NCBI GenBank assembly: GCA_030828165.1
Contig: JAURDA010000003.1
Span: 16,633 to 80,632, forward strand
Reading direction: 5' to 3'
DNA length: 64,000 bases
DNA from: Candidatus Poseidonia sp.
GTDB lineage: Archaea; Thermoplasmatota; Poseidoniia; Poseidoniales; Poseidoniaceae
How positions within the stretch are numbered: position 1 is the stretch's first letter; every line of letters starts with the position of its first letter. The translations under genes were made by a program, and so were the position numbers. Positions 17,839 to 26,022 of this stretch are shown piece by piece. The notes beneath the pieces are model-generated. The model made no database searches. It was not told where the DNA came from and was given only the letters and a program-made list of their open reading frames with translations.

Positions 17839-19515
17839 TCAGCCGTTCAAACGGTTGAGCAATTCATCGATTTTGTCGATTTTACCTCGGACACGCTGGA
17901 CGTTTTGCGAGGCATCGGACACCGATTCGGCGACCTCGATTTCCTCTTCTTCCACGGCATCCGCTTGGGGCTTGAAACTCGAGGCCAATGCACGGAGTTC
18001 GGTCACGATCGCATCAACTTCGGTTTCTGAAACAAGAACGCCGGGGGCAATTTTCGGGATGTCCGCCGGTGAGAGGTAACCCAATTCTGCACCCAAGACG
18101 CCTGCACATGCGAGGATTCTCGGCCGCAGGTTGCTGGTGTTCACCTCGTACCCTTTGGACTCGAGGAACCTGATGACCAAGGCTTGGTGGTGTTCTTCGA
18201 AACCGTCTTCAGATGATTCGAGCACCGTTTGAACCAGTTCTTCGAACGCCACCAGGTTGCGTTCAAGTCGGTTCACGGTCAATTTCTCCGATTCGGACAT
18301 GTGAACAGCGCCTCGGTGAAGGATTCGGAGCATGCGTTGGCGACGCTGAACCACCGGGTCGTGCAGCGCCTGCGACTCTGCGATTTCAACGTGGAGGTCG
18401 AACAGCGCATGCAATCGTCCTGAAACGCTCGGCACCCGCAAATCCAAGCCGAGCGTTCGCCCTTCTTCTTCGAAGGCCATCCGAGCTTTGACGAGGTCAC
18501 CCTTGTGAAGGGCGAGGAGATTCTCCAATTGGTCTCGAAGGTGACTCCGGACTTCCTCGAACAACCGAAGCGCCTCTCGTTCGCTCCATGATTGGGGGAG
18601 TGACGTTGCGGCCGCCGACTCGTGTTGCGTTCTATAGTCCAATTCCATGACGATGTTGGCGATCTTTTGGTGGACCAGTGCATAGTCCGTGGCGAAGCCT
18701 TGGTCCCGGAGGGAGGCGATGAAGGCATTCATGTCGTCCACGTCGGTGGTCGAGCTCACGGTCAAGAAATCACGAGCAAAGGCCTGCACCTCAGCGGTTC
18801 GTTCGTCGACTTCCATCAGCGCCGTTTCGATTTCCAAACTGTAGACCTCGCCGGCCTCGACGTGTTGAATCATCGGCGGAGCAACGCTCGCTTCTTCCTC
18901 GAACGTGCTTTGAAGGTCATCGTGAGACGATACAACCTCCGTCACCTCTTCATGGACTTCGTTCATCGGTTCTGCCCAAACGTTCGCCTCCACCTCATCG
19001 GTTGCGGAGGGGGTTGGCACCGGAAGACTTGGTTGTGGAACAGGCGCTGCTTCTCTCGGTCGGCGAAGGCTTTTCTTGACCTTGCCCCATGCATTTTCTT
19101 GAGAAGCGAGGACGCCGGCCACCCTTGCGAGCAAACTCTGTTTATTGCCCGAAAGCGGGAGTTCCAATTCTTTGCAAAGAGCGTGCAACTCGTCACGCGT
19201 CATCTGGTCAAGGTTATCGGTGGTAAGCGTCTTCGGGTCGTGGTTCAGATGAAGGTAGAGGCGTTGCCTTCGGGCTTTGATGGAACCGGATTTCTTGATT
19301 CCAAACAATCCCAACAATTCGCCGAGATCGTTGTTTGAAATGGCCCGCATGCCGGCGGTCGAGAGGTCCCAGTCGTCCAACACCAAGGCCCGAATAAGCC
19401 GTGCTCGTAAGGACTCAACGGGACCCGTTTTCGGCAGGTTGTGTTCGCCAGCAATGTCCTTTAGGTCATCGAAGCGTGCTTGGTAAAGCGTGGCCAACAT
19501 GTCGGACGCTGCCAT
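17839..19515 (-). CDS. Protein with three SAP-like motifs and long helical region
   Basis: An unrecognised 558-residue protein. The N-terminal 140 residues contain three helix-loop-helix units of SAP type, at about 11-46, 58-91 and 102-138. Each shows the pattern L..L...L.LP..G....L..R, for example RDELHALCKELELPLSGNKQ. SAP motifs usually bind DNA or RNA. A Pro/Ser linker and an acidic region follow, then long alpha-helical, coiled-coil-like stretches, and a C-terminal acidic patch ending in a helix (DKIDELLNRLNG). The start is the ATG at 19515, because a GAGGTGA ribosome-binding site lies 9 nt upstream; a GTG at 19527 overlaps that site. It converges with the pilus ATPase gene. A chromatin or nucleic-acid-organising role is a guess. 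Confidence 0.65.
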   Translation of the reverse strand: MAASDMLATLYQARFDDLKDIAGEHNLPKTGPVESLRARLIRALVLDDWDLSTAGMRAISNNDLGELLGLFGIKKSGSIKARRQRLYLHLNHDPKTLTTDNLDQMTRDELHALCKELELPLSGNKQSLLARVAGVLASQENAWGKVKKSLRRPREAAPVPQPSLPVPTPSATDEVEANVWAEPMNEVHEEVTEVVSSHDDLQSTFEEEASVAPPMIQHVEAGEVYSLEIETALMEVDERTAEVQAFARDFLTVSSTTDVDDMNAFIASLRDQGFATDYALVHQKIANIVMELDYRTQHESAAATSLPQSWSEREALRLFEEVRSHLRDQLENLLALHKGDLVKARMAFEEEGRTLGLDLRVPSVSGRLHALFDLHVEIAESQALHDPVVQRRQRMLRILHRGAVHMSESEKLTVNRLERNLVAFEELVQTVLESSEDGFEEHHQALVIRFLESKGYEVNTSNLRPRILACAGVLGAELGYLSPADIPKIAPGVLVSETEVDAIVTELRALASSFKPQADAVEEEEIEVAESVSDASQNVQRVRGKIDKIDELLNRLNG

Positions 19516-19553
19516 GATTCGCTTCACCTCTTGGCGGTTTGCCGCATTGAAAG

Positions 19554-19561
19554 CATATATG
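19554..19561 (-). promoter_or_regulatory. TATA box of the SAP-motif gene
   Basis: CATATATG on either strand, centred 42 nt upstream of the ATG at 19515. This predicts a transcript start near 19532 and a leader of about 17 nt that includes the GAGGTGA ribosome-binding site. Confidence 0.5.
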
Positions 19562-19619
19562 TCTTCGCCGTCGGACGGAGGCGAGATGCAGGGTTCGTGG
19601 CCTTGTTTGGCCGAGCCGC

Positions 19620-20729
19620 CTACTCTTCTTCGCTCAGGCTCATCATGGCGGGGCGGGGCTCTGAGAAGGATGCGGGAAAGCCGGGTATGTTCCGTTTCGT
19701 GCTCTCATGCTCGCTGGTCATCAAGTTCACCAACTCCATGAATTCTCGCAACAGGTTCACCATGCCTACATGGCTGTCTTCGGGCAGAACAATCCGTTCA
19801 CATGCAGCGGTGACCGTACCGCTCGGGTTGAGGGTCTCGATCAGCAGTTCAACCCTCGGACCCGCTTTGTAGACGCCCTTCTTCTTGTTGGGGTCAACCA
19901 AGGTGTTGAGCAAGGTTTCGTCGCCTTCGTTGGTCGCTTTTTTCAAGAAGGTCGAGATTTTTCGCTGTTCAACGTACATGCCGGTGATGGGGTGGTACAC
20001 GGGGTCCAGGCTTTCCAGCATGGCTGATTCAAGTCGGTAAGCGAGTTCTGCACTGGGGTCCACCATCTCCCGCAGACTGCCTTTTGGGAAACCATGGCGG
20101 GCCACGAGCAGGGTAAATCCGTGAAGCGGTGGTGGGACGAACCGTTCTCGCTCGCTCTCGGATTGGTCCCGTTGAAGACCCAGCGTGTGCCTTCGACTCT
20201 TCATTCGGTGGCCTGCATGGATTGAACGTGGGACGATGAAACCAGCAAACTCCCCTTGCTTCATGCGCTCTTCGATCCAGGGCCACTGCTCGTCAACATC
20301 AAGGGACGCAAACGTTTCTTGATGGCCGAGGTGAGCGATGAGTTCCTCCTTGGACATCAACACCAGGTCGGATCGCATTCGCCGCGTTTGGCGTCGAAGC
20401 AGTTCGTGGTCGCACATCACCACCGATTCGGGAAGAAGATACTCCGGTTTGTCCGGACCAACAAGGACCCAGGTTGGCTCCTTTCTCGGCAAGACTCCAG
20501 CGATGATCAGGCCGTCGACCGCATGATTCTCCCAATCGAAAGCGCTCATGGCCACGATGTCGCCGTGTCCCTCTCGAAGGGCCTCAATCGCCGTTTCAAG
20601 ATGGGGCAGTTGCTTCATTCGCATGTCTCTGAGACGCCCATGGGTGTGGACGGTGCGCTCAATTTGGTTACGAACGCCGTCGTCACGGTTGGAGGTGGTG
20701 AGGACGACAAGTCGCTCTTGTTCTTCCAT
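19620..20729 (-). CDS. HemC-like (porphobilinogen deaminase fold) protein lacking cofactor cysteine
   Basis: A 369-residue protein whose domain order follows hydroxymethylbilane synthase. The strand LVVLTTSNRDDGV, the helix ALREGHGDIVAMSAFDW (compare the enzyme's HSMKDVP), the segment HELLRRQTRRMRSDLVL (compare SSLRRQCQL..RPDL), then KQGEFAGFIVPRSIHAGHR (compare NGEYDAIILAVAGLKRLG). The aspartate of SMKD is kept. The cofactor loop GGCQVP of HemC is replaced by PVYHPITG, so no Cys can hold the dipyrromethane. The enzyme activity is therefore doubtful; a binding or regulatory role is possible. No other haem genes lie nearby. The ATG at 20729 has a GAGGTGAA site upstream; the open frame extending further upstream is antisense to the GGPP synthase gene. 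Confidence 0.6.
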   Translation of the reverse strand: MEEQERLVVLTTSNRDDGVRNQIERTVHTHGRLRDMRMKQLPHLETAIEALREGHGDIVAMSAFDWENHAVDGLIIAGVLPRKEPTWVLVGPDKPEYLLPESVVMCDHELLRRQTRRMRSDLVLMSKEELIAHLGHQETFASLDVDEQWPWIEERMKQGEFAGFIVPRSIHAGHRMKSRRHTLGLQRDQSESERERFVPPPLHGFTLLVARHGFPKGSLREMVDPSAELAYRLESAMLESLDPVYHPITGMYVEQRKISTFLKKATNEGDETLLNTLVDPNKKKGVYKAGPRVELLIETLNPSGTVTAACERIVLPEDSHVGMVNLLREFMELVNLMTSEHESTKRNIPGFPASFSEPRPAMMSLSEEE

Positions 20730-20810
20730 CCGTTCACCTCGGCGGAGGTCTCCCCCCACGGCTTGTGGGCGTGGACGATTGGTTAAGAAGCCCACCGTCG
20801 TCAACCGAGT

Positions 20811-21794
20811 GTGCGCAGCGATGTCGAAGTCCTCTCCGCCGCGCTCCAAAGCATGCGCGAAGAAGTGAACAACGAACTCCAACGGCTCATCGACGAAGAG
20901 GTCAAAGGAGGGGCGGGCGAAGTTGCTCTTGAAGCAGGTCGCGTTCTCAATGCGGGAGGAAAACGCCTCCGCCCCCTGTTGTTTCTTCTCGCTTACAAAC
21001 TCGCTGGAGGGACGAAGCAAGAAGAGGTCATGCCCCTCGCTTTGGCGTTTGAACTCATCCACACGGCCACCTTGGTGCATGACGATATCAACGACGACGC
21101 TCGTCATCGCCGGGGCATTCCCACCATCCACGCCCAAGCCGGTCAAGCCAAGGCCGTTATTGCGGGCGACTGGTTGTTCGTGCACGGTTTCGCTCTGGGA
21201 GGCCGATACAGCGAACAAATCGTCACGGTGATCGCTCGATGCTGTGCCGACATCGCCGTCTCGGAGTTTCATCAACTCGACCACGTGTTGAATTTGGCCA
21301 CATCGCCAGAGGATTACCTCGCCATCGTCCGTGGAAAGACCGCAGGACCTTTTGCAGCCGGATGCTACACCGCCGGCCTCGTCGCCGGCCTTTCCAAAGA
21401 ACAAGCCGAAGCCTTGCGAGTTTTTGGGATGGAACTTGGCATCGCTTTTCAACTCGTGGACGACCTTTTGGATTTGCGAGGCGATGAACGGATGGGGAAA
21501 CCACGAGGGGCTGATGTCTACGAAGGAAAGATGACGCTGCCCCTCATTCATGCGCTGACGCTTTCTCACGGCCAGCACCGTACCCGTTTGTCAGAACTCA
21601 TCGAGACCTTCACCGACGATGATTTTGATGAACTGATGGCGCTGCTTGACCGGTCCGACAGCATGGTGTATGCCGAGTTGTTGGTCCGAACCCACCTTGA
21701 ACGGGCCCAAGCCGCCTTGGACACCTTCCCCGACTCCGAAGCGAAATCCATGATGCTGCACATCACTGAATTTGTCAAAATCAGGCACACTTGA
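20811..21794 (+). CDS. idsA: Geranylgeranyl diphosphate synthase
   Basis: A trans-prenyltransferase of about 327 residues making C20 (or longer) isoprenyl diphosphate for archaeal ether lipids. Conserved features are GGKRLRP, the first aspartate-rich motif in HDDINDDARHRRG, the K-G stretch VRGKTAGPF, and the second metal site FQLVDDLLDLRGD followed by the GKMTLPLIHAL helix. The start is GTG at 20811; an ATG at 20853 is possible but would cut the N-terminal helix. It is transcribed divergently from the HemC-like gene with about 80 nt between. The next gene, nine bases downstream, encodes the reductase that saturates the same C20 chains, so the two act in lipid synthesis together. Confidence 0.93.
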   Translation: MRSDVEVLSAALQSMREEVNNELQRLIDEEVKGGAGEVALEAGRVLNAGGKRLRPLLFLLAYKLAGGTKQEEVMPLALAFELIHTATLVHDDINDDARHRRGIPTIHAQAGQAKAVIAGDWLFVHGFALGGRYSEQIVTVIARCCADIAVSEFHQLDHVLNLATSPEDYLAIVRGKTAGPFAAGCYTAGLVAGLSKEQAEALRVFGMELGIAFQLVDDLLDLRGDERMGKPRGADVYEGKMTLPLIHALTLSHGQHRTRLSELIETFTDDDFDELMALLDRSDSMVYAELLVRTHLERAQAALDTFPDSEAKSMMLHITEFVKIRHT

Positions 21795-21803
21795 GGCGAT
21801 CGT

Positions 21804-22949
21804 TTGGCCGTGAAGGACGTTCAACATCGCTCGGTCATCGTGGTCGGAGCCGGTCCTGCAGGAAGTGCTGCCGCCCAGCGTCTGGCCGAAGAGGGCATCG
21901 ATGTTCTTGTCCTTGAACGACGAACGGTGGTCGGCAATCCTGCCCAGTGCGGCGAGTGCATACCAAATTGGGGGGAAGTCGTAGGGACGTTTTGCCATAT
22001 CGGCGACAATCAATGGCTGAAATCCTATTTTGACTTTCCACAACGGCTCCGCCTGCACCGTCTTGACAACATGCGCGTGTTCCTTCCATCGGGGAAATCC
22101 TACGAGTTCGAACTGGATGCCTTTGCAGGTCATCGCTTGCAGTTCGACGGTTATCTCGCCGATAAGGCTGTCCGAGCAGGTGCAGAGATTTTGACCAACA
22201 CCTCGCTCAAGCGTTTGCAACGGCAAAGAAAAGCCAACCGAGAGATTCTCGTCACCAGCGAAGGGCGGTTCACTTGCGATGTGCTCATTGACGCCTCCGG
22301 GAGCCTCGCGCACGTCGCAAGGTTGCGTCATGGCCAAGACCGATCCGTTCGACCCGAAGACCAAGTTCCCACCATTTACGCCCAAGTCAAGGGCGACGTT
22401 CCTGAAACCTTTGATGTGTTTTTGGGCTCGGTGGCTCCCTCTGGATATGCTTGGATCATCCCCAAAGGGCCGGGCTTCGCCAACGTCGGTCTGGGGGTGC
22501 GTGCTGGCAAACTCAAAGGCTCGCTCAAAGACCATCTCGAGCAATTTTGTAAGGATTTGAACCTCGAAATCTTGTCGATAGGCGGCGGCTGGATTCCGAT
22601 GGGTGGTCCCGTGAAGCGAATGGTGGACGGGAACACGCTTGCCGTTGGCGATGCTGCGGGTTTGGTGATGCCGAGCAACGGTGGCGGAATCAGTCAAGCC
22701 ATCATTTCGGGTTGCTTTGCTGCGGAAGCCATCATTGACCACTTCCAAACCGGTGCCCCCCTCGTAGCGTATGAAAAGCGATTGCGTGCGTGCTTGGGGC
22801 CCGCCCTGAAAAATTCGCTACGAACGAAGAACATGGGCTATGCTTTCCTGCGAGGCGACCTCATCACCGAAGCCGTGCTTCGCATTCTTGGGCCGATTGG
22901 CGGCATCAAACGAGCGATGGAGTGCGAGAAACCGTTGTGGTTGCTTTGA
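21804..22949 (+). CDS. Geranylgeranyl reductase family FAD protein
   Basis: A 381-residue flavoprotein that saturates the double bonds of geranylgeranyl chains in archaeal membrane lipids. The N-terminal dinucleotide-binding motif is VVGAGPAGSAAAQRLAEEG. It is followed by the family's Cys motif NPAQCGECIPN, a PRS-like substrate-domain segment, and the second FAD motif NTLAVGDAAGLVMPSNGGG. A short C-terminal helical tail follows. The start may be TTG at 21804 or GTG at 21810. The position directly after the GGPP synthase gene fits the lipid role. A related function on plastoquinone or bacteriochlorophyll side chains is unlikely in this context. Confidence 0.9.
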   Translation: MAVKDVQHRSVIVVGAGPAGSAAAQRLAEEGIDVLVLERRTVVGNPAQCGECIPNWGEVVGTFCHIGDNQWLKSYFDFPQRLRLHRLDNMRVFLPSGKSYEFELDAFAGHRLQFDGYLADKAVRAGAEILTNTSLKRLQRQRKANREILVTSEGRFTCDVLIDASGSLAHVARLRHGQDRSVRPEDQVPTIYAQVKGDVPETFDVFLGSVAPSGYAWIIPKGPGFANVGLGVRAGKLKGSLKDHLEQFCKDLNLEILSIGGGWIPMGGPVKRMVDGNTLAVGDAAGLVMPSNGGGISQAIISGCFAAEAIIDHFQTGAPLVAYEKRLRACLGPALKNSLRTKNMGYAFLRGDLITEAVLRILGPIGGIKRAMECEKPLWLL

Positions 22950-23027
22950 GAACATCGGCGCTGAATCAAGCCTCCAAAGCCGCCTTTCATCGGTTGGTTC
23001 AAGTGATTTGACGGTGTGGTAACCTCC

Positions 23028-23519
23028 ATGCGAGTGCACCTGCGACGCAACGATGAGGCGGTCAGCCCCGTCATCGCAACCGTCCTGCTTCTCGCCATCA
23101 CGGTGATGTTGTCCAGCATGGTTTTCGTCTTGATGCAAGGAGCCTTGACCTCGGTCGAAAAAGCACCGCCCCAAGCCTCCGTTAGCGTCCGAGCACTGGA
23201 CAACGGTTTCCATGTCGTTCGCATCACCAGTCTGGACCAATCCATCGACCCCGCACGCTTGGAGTTCACCCTTCAACCCGGAAACCTGAGCTCGGCGTTC
23301 ATGCTCGGAGGCCATGTGGCGGACGCCGATGTCTACGGTGTGATCGGGTCAAATCTCTCCTTCCACGATAGGGACGCCGGGTATTCCGTGACTCAAGGCG
23401 ATTATTTTGTCATCGATTCAGCTACCGTTGGCTCGGACGACGGGACGTGGCGTTTCAAACTGGTCGAGGAAACCGCAGGCGTCTTGCTCATCGATGTCCT
23501 GCTCCCGCCGGTCCTCTAA
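23028..23519 (+). CDS. Archaeal class III type IV pilin-like protein
   Basis: A 163-residue secreted or pilus protein. Its N-terminus has the archaeal pilin signature: a basic leader (MRVHLRRNDE), then AVSPVIATVLLLAITVML, the hydrophobic stalk helix with the SPV motif cut by the EppA/PibD prepilin peptidase. The rest is a beta-rich head (HVVRITSLDQ, GDYFVIDSATVG). The ATG at 23028 gives a normal short leader; a GTG at 23016 would add four residues. It stands alone, 5 kb from the Tad-like operon, with no second pilin or peptidase gene nearby. It converges with moaA. Assembly by the operon at 15-18 kb is an inference. Confidence 0.82.
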   Translation: MRVHLRRNDEAVSPVIATVLLLAITVMLSSMVFVLMQGALTSVEKAPPQASVSVRALDNGFHVVRITSLDQSIDPARLEFTLQPGNLSSAFMLGGHVADADVYGVIGSNLSFHDRDAGYSVTQGDYFVIDSATVGSDDGTWRFKLVEETAGVLLIDVLLPPVL

Positions 23520-23522
23520 GGG

Positions 23523-24530
23523 TCATCCGCCGATGAACGACATCTCCACTTTTTGGGTTGAACCTTGATGTTCTTGCCGCTCCATCGAGTATCGGTCGTT
23601 TCGGTCGGTCCAAACGCGCTTGATGGCGGCACGAATGTCGTCGGTGGTCGCTTGCATCCGGAGCATCGCCTTCAGGTCGTTGCCGCTTGATGAGAACAGA
23701 CAGGTGTACAACGAGCCGTTTGCAGAGAGCCGTGCTCTTGAACAATCGCCGCAGAAGGGTTGGGTGACCGAATTGATGAAGCCAAATTCTTGTCCGTCAG
23801 CGGTCGTGAACCTTCGAGCAACCTCGTGCAAACCTTGCCCTTGATGCGGCGTGAGCGGCCCAAACCGCTGTTCAATCAGCGTTCGAACTTCCGCACCACT
23901 AACGACCTCCGCCATCTCCCAGGCGTTGGTGTTCCCAACGTCCATGAATTCAACGAAACGAAGAGGAACGCCCCGCTGTGCACAAGCCTCTGCAAGCGGG
24001 AGGATCTCGGATTCGTTCACGCCACGCCGGACCACGGTGTTGACCTTCACGCCCAATCCTGCTTTCATGGCAGTATCAATTCCGTCAAGCACATCGCTTG
24101 GTGTGGTTTTGGTCGTGTCCGCCATGGCCGCAAAGGTGGTTGGATTCAAGGCGTCCAAACTTACAGTTACACGGTTCAAACCGGCATCAGCGAGTTCTTT
24201 TGCATGTTTTGAGAGCAAGGCACCGTTGGTGGTCAGGGCAAGGTCAAGGTGAGGGCCCGTTGCCTTGAGGAGGCGTACGAGTACGGTGACATCGCTGCGC
24301 AACAAAGGCTCACCTCCTGTCAGCCTGACTTTTTCCAAGCCAGCCGGCAGCAGGGATTCAACCACCGTAACGATTTCTTCGTACGTCAGCAGGTCGGAAC
24401 GAGGCAGGAAGACGTGGTCGCTTCCAAAATGTTCTCTCGGCATGCAGTACGTGCATCGGAAATTGCATCGGTCCGTGATGGAGATTCGCAAATCACGCAG
24501 CGGCCGTGCCTGTCGGTCCAGCAGCGTCAT
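23523..24530 (-). CDS. moaA: GTP 3',8-cyclase MoaA
   Basis: A radical-SAM enzyme of 335 residues for the first step of molybdenum cofactor synthesis, turning GTP into 3',8-cyclo-GTP. The SAM cluster motif is CNFRCTYC (Cys 22, 26, 29). The second [4Fe-4S] cluster comes from QPFCGDCSRARLS and the later Cys of SLYTCLF. The C-terminus ends in Gly-Gly (SFIGG), the tail needed for activity. A GGEPLL motif is present. Length is normal. The gene is divergent from aroA. The cofactor would be needed by the molybdopterin oxidoreductase at 60-63 kb. Confidence 0.96.
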   Translation of the reverse strand: MTLLDRQARPLRDLRISITDRCNFRCTYCMPREHFGSDHVFLPRSDLLTYEEIVTVVESLLPAGLEKVRLTGGEPLLRSDVTVLVRLLKATGPHLDLALTTNGALLSKHAKELADAGLNRVTVSLDALNPTTFAAMADTTKTTPSDVLDGIDTAMKAGLGVKVNTVVRRGVNESEILPLAEACAQRGVPLRFVEFMDVGNTNAWEMAEVVSGAEVRTLIEQRFGPLTPHQGQGLHEVARRFTTADGQEFGFINSVTQPFCGDCSRARLSANGSLYTCLFSSSGNDLKAMLRMQATTDDIRAAIKRVWTDRNDRYSMERQEHQGSTQKVEMSFIGG

Positions 24531-24561
24531 GTTCTTTGGAACGGTTTCGGGTTCTTGAACC

Positions 24562-24567
24562 TATAAG
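24562..24567 (+). promoter_or_regulatory. TATA box of aroA
   Basis: TATAAG, centred about 38 nt upstream of the aroA ATG at 24603, in the 72-nt divergent gap between moaA and aroA. Confidence 0.45.
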
Positions 24568-24602
24568 CAAGGGTTCATGGCTGGAGCATCGCACCTTCGA
24601 GC

Positions 24603-26021
24603 ATGGCGAAGCGTTGGGTGAGCCGGTGGAAGCCCACGCAAGCCGGTGAGAAAGGAAGTCTCGTCCCCGTGCTTTCCGTCGAAGGAAAATCCTCTATAGA
24701 AGCAATTCAATGGAGGCTCCCTTGTTCCAAAAGTCACGCTATTCGATGGCTGGCCCTCGCCGCACAATCAAAGCAAAACATCGTTCTGCAAAACATGGCC
24801 TTTGCTGGACAAGATGCGGTTTCCATGCGCCGTTGCCTGTCCCAAATGGGTGTCAACATCACCGACCTCGACGGCAAAGGGCAGGACCTCCTCATCCCGC
24901 CCAACGACGACGATCAGCCTCCTCCTTCCTCGGTCGCTTGGAGAATCAAAGGCCTTGGTGCTGGCGGTTTAACGCCGCCTGTAAGCGTTCTTCACGCAGG
25001 AAACTCCGGCACAGCACTGAGAATTTTGATGGCGCTCGCTGCTCAGCACGACGTCCCGGTCATGCTCGACGGCGATGCCTCGCTTCGTTCCCGCTCGTAC
25101 GAAACCATGTTTGCCTGCCTCGCCCAATTGGGGGTGGCTTGCTCCTACGGCACGGAGCACGAAGGTTTGCCCGTCTTGTTGCAAGGCCCGGTGGTTGAGG
25201 GAGCTTCGCTGTCCATCGATGCTCAACGCTCAAGTCAGCCGACTTCGGCTTGGCTTCTCGCTGCCCCTTCGTTTCCACACCCCGTTCCTTGGTCCATTCA
25301 GGGTGAAGCGGTTTCCCAACGGCATGCGATGCTTACTCGAAGGTTGTGCGAAGAAACCGGTGCGCCCTCCTCCGATGATGGCCTGCTTGAGCCGTGGCAA
25401 CCCGTTTTCCAAGAAACAACCGTCATCGTTCCTCCCGATGCCTCCATGCTCGCGTTTGCGTTTTTGGCTGCGCAGACCTTCGGCTGTCGAGTTGAAGTTG
25501 AACTGCTGCCCGATGCCTCTGAAAGTCTCGGGCACGAAATTCTCGTTGATGGTGCCGATGCCCTCGGGATCTCGGTCCAGGGCAACGTCCTCGCTCCCTC
25601 ATCAACGCCCCAATACACCGAAATTGACCTTCGTGATGCGAACGATCTCATCACGCCGCTCGCTGCTTTGATGGCGATGGGCGGTGGAGGAACCATCACG
25701 GGAGCACCTCATGCGGCTCACAAAGAGACCAATCGCTTGACGGGGACGGTTGCCTTCCTCGCTCAATTCGGTCTCGTCACCGAAGCCATACCGGACGGAC
25801 TGTCGGTTGCAGGTGGGCAAAAACTCACTTGCCCAACAAGCGTCGTGAGGACCTACGGTGACCATCGCATGGCGCTCACGGCTCTGGTCTTGGCGGCGGG
25901 AACGGAGGAGGAAGTTCTCATCGAAGGTCACGACCTTCACGCCGTCGCCGACCCCGAGGCCTTGGAGAGGCTGCGGCGAGCCGGTGTCACGATCAACGCC
26001 CAACTCCATCGGCCGTGGTAA
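24603..26021 (+). CDS. aroA: 3-phosphoshikimate 1-carboxyvinyltransferase (EPSP synthase)
   Basis: A 472-residue shikimate-pathway enzyme joining phosphoenolpyruvate to shikimate 3-phosphate. The N-terminal substrate motif is CSKSHAIRWLALA, followed by GNSGTALRILMALAA and a DGDASLRSR segment. The C-terminal half has the DLRDANDLITPLAALMA helix and YGDHRMALTALVLAAG, all standard. It is longer than the usual 430 residues because of a basic N-terminal extension of about 35 residues. A clear TATAAG box lies upstream. It converges with mutL, with one base between the stops. Full aromatic amino acid synthesis would need further genes outside the window. Confidence 0.95.
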   Translation: MAKRWVSRWKPTQAGEKGSLVPVLSVEGKSSIEAIQWRLPCSKSHAIRWLALAAQSKQNIVLQNMAFAGQDAVSMRRCLSQMGVNITDLDGKGQDLLIPPNDDDQPPPSSVAWRIKGLGAGGLTPPVSVLHAGNSGTALRILMALAAQHDVPVMLDGDASLRSRSYETMFACLAQLGVACSYGTEHEGLPVLLQGPVVEGASLSIDAQRSSQPTSAWLLAAPSFPHPVPWSIQGEAVSQRHAMLTRRLCEETGAPSSDDGLLEPWQPVFQETTVIVPPDASMLAFAFLAAQTFGCRVEVELLPDASESLGHEILVDGADALGISVQGNVLAPSSTPQYTEIDLRDANDLITPLAALMAMGGGGTITGAPHAAHKETNRLTGTVAFLAQFGLVTEAIPDGLSVAGGQKLTCPTSVVRTYGDHRMALTALVLAAGTEEEVLIEGHDLHAVADPEALERLRRAGVTINAQLHRPW

Positions 26022-26022
26022 C

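Noticed and set aside
20730..21578. N-terminal extension of the HemC-like frame on the minus strand
   Set aside because: It runs antisense through the GGPP synthase gene, has no family features, and a ribosome-binding site lies directly before the ATG at 20729.
21591..22748. 385-residue open frame on the minus strand
   Set aside because: Shadow of the GGPP synthase and geranylgeranyl reductase genes, which have clear motifs on the plus strand.
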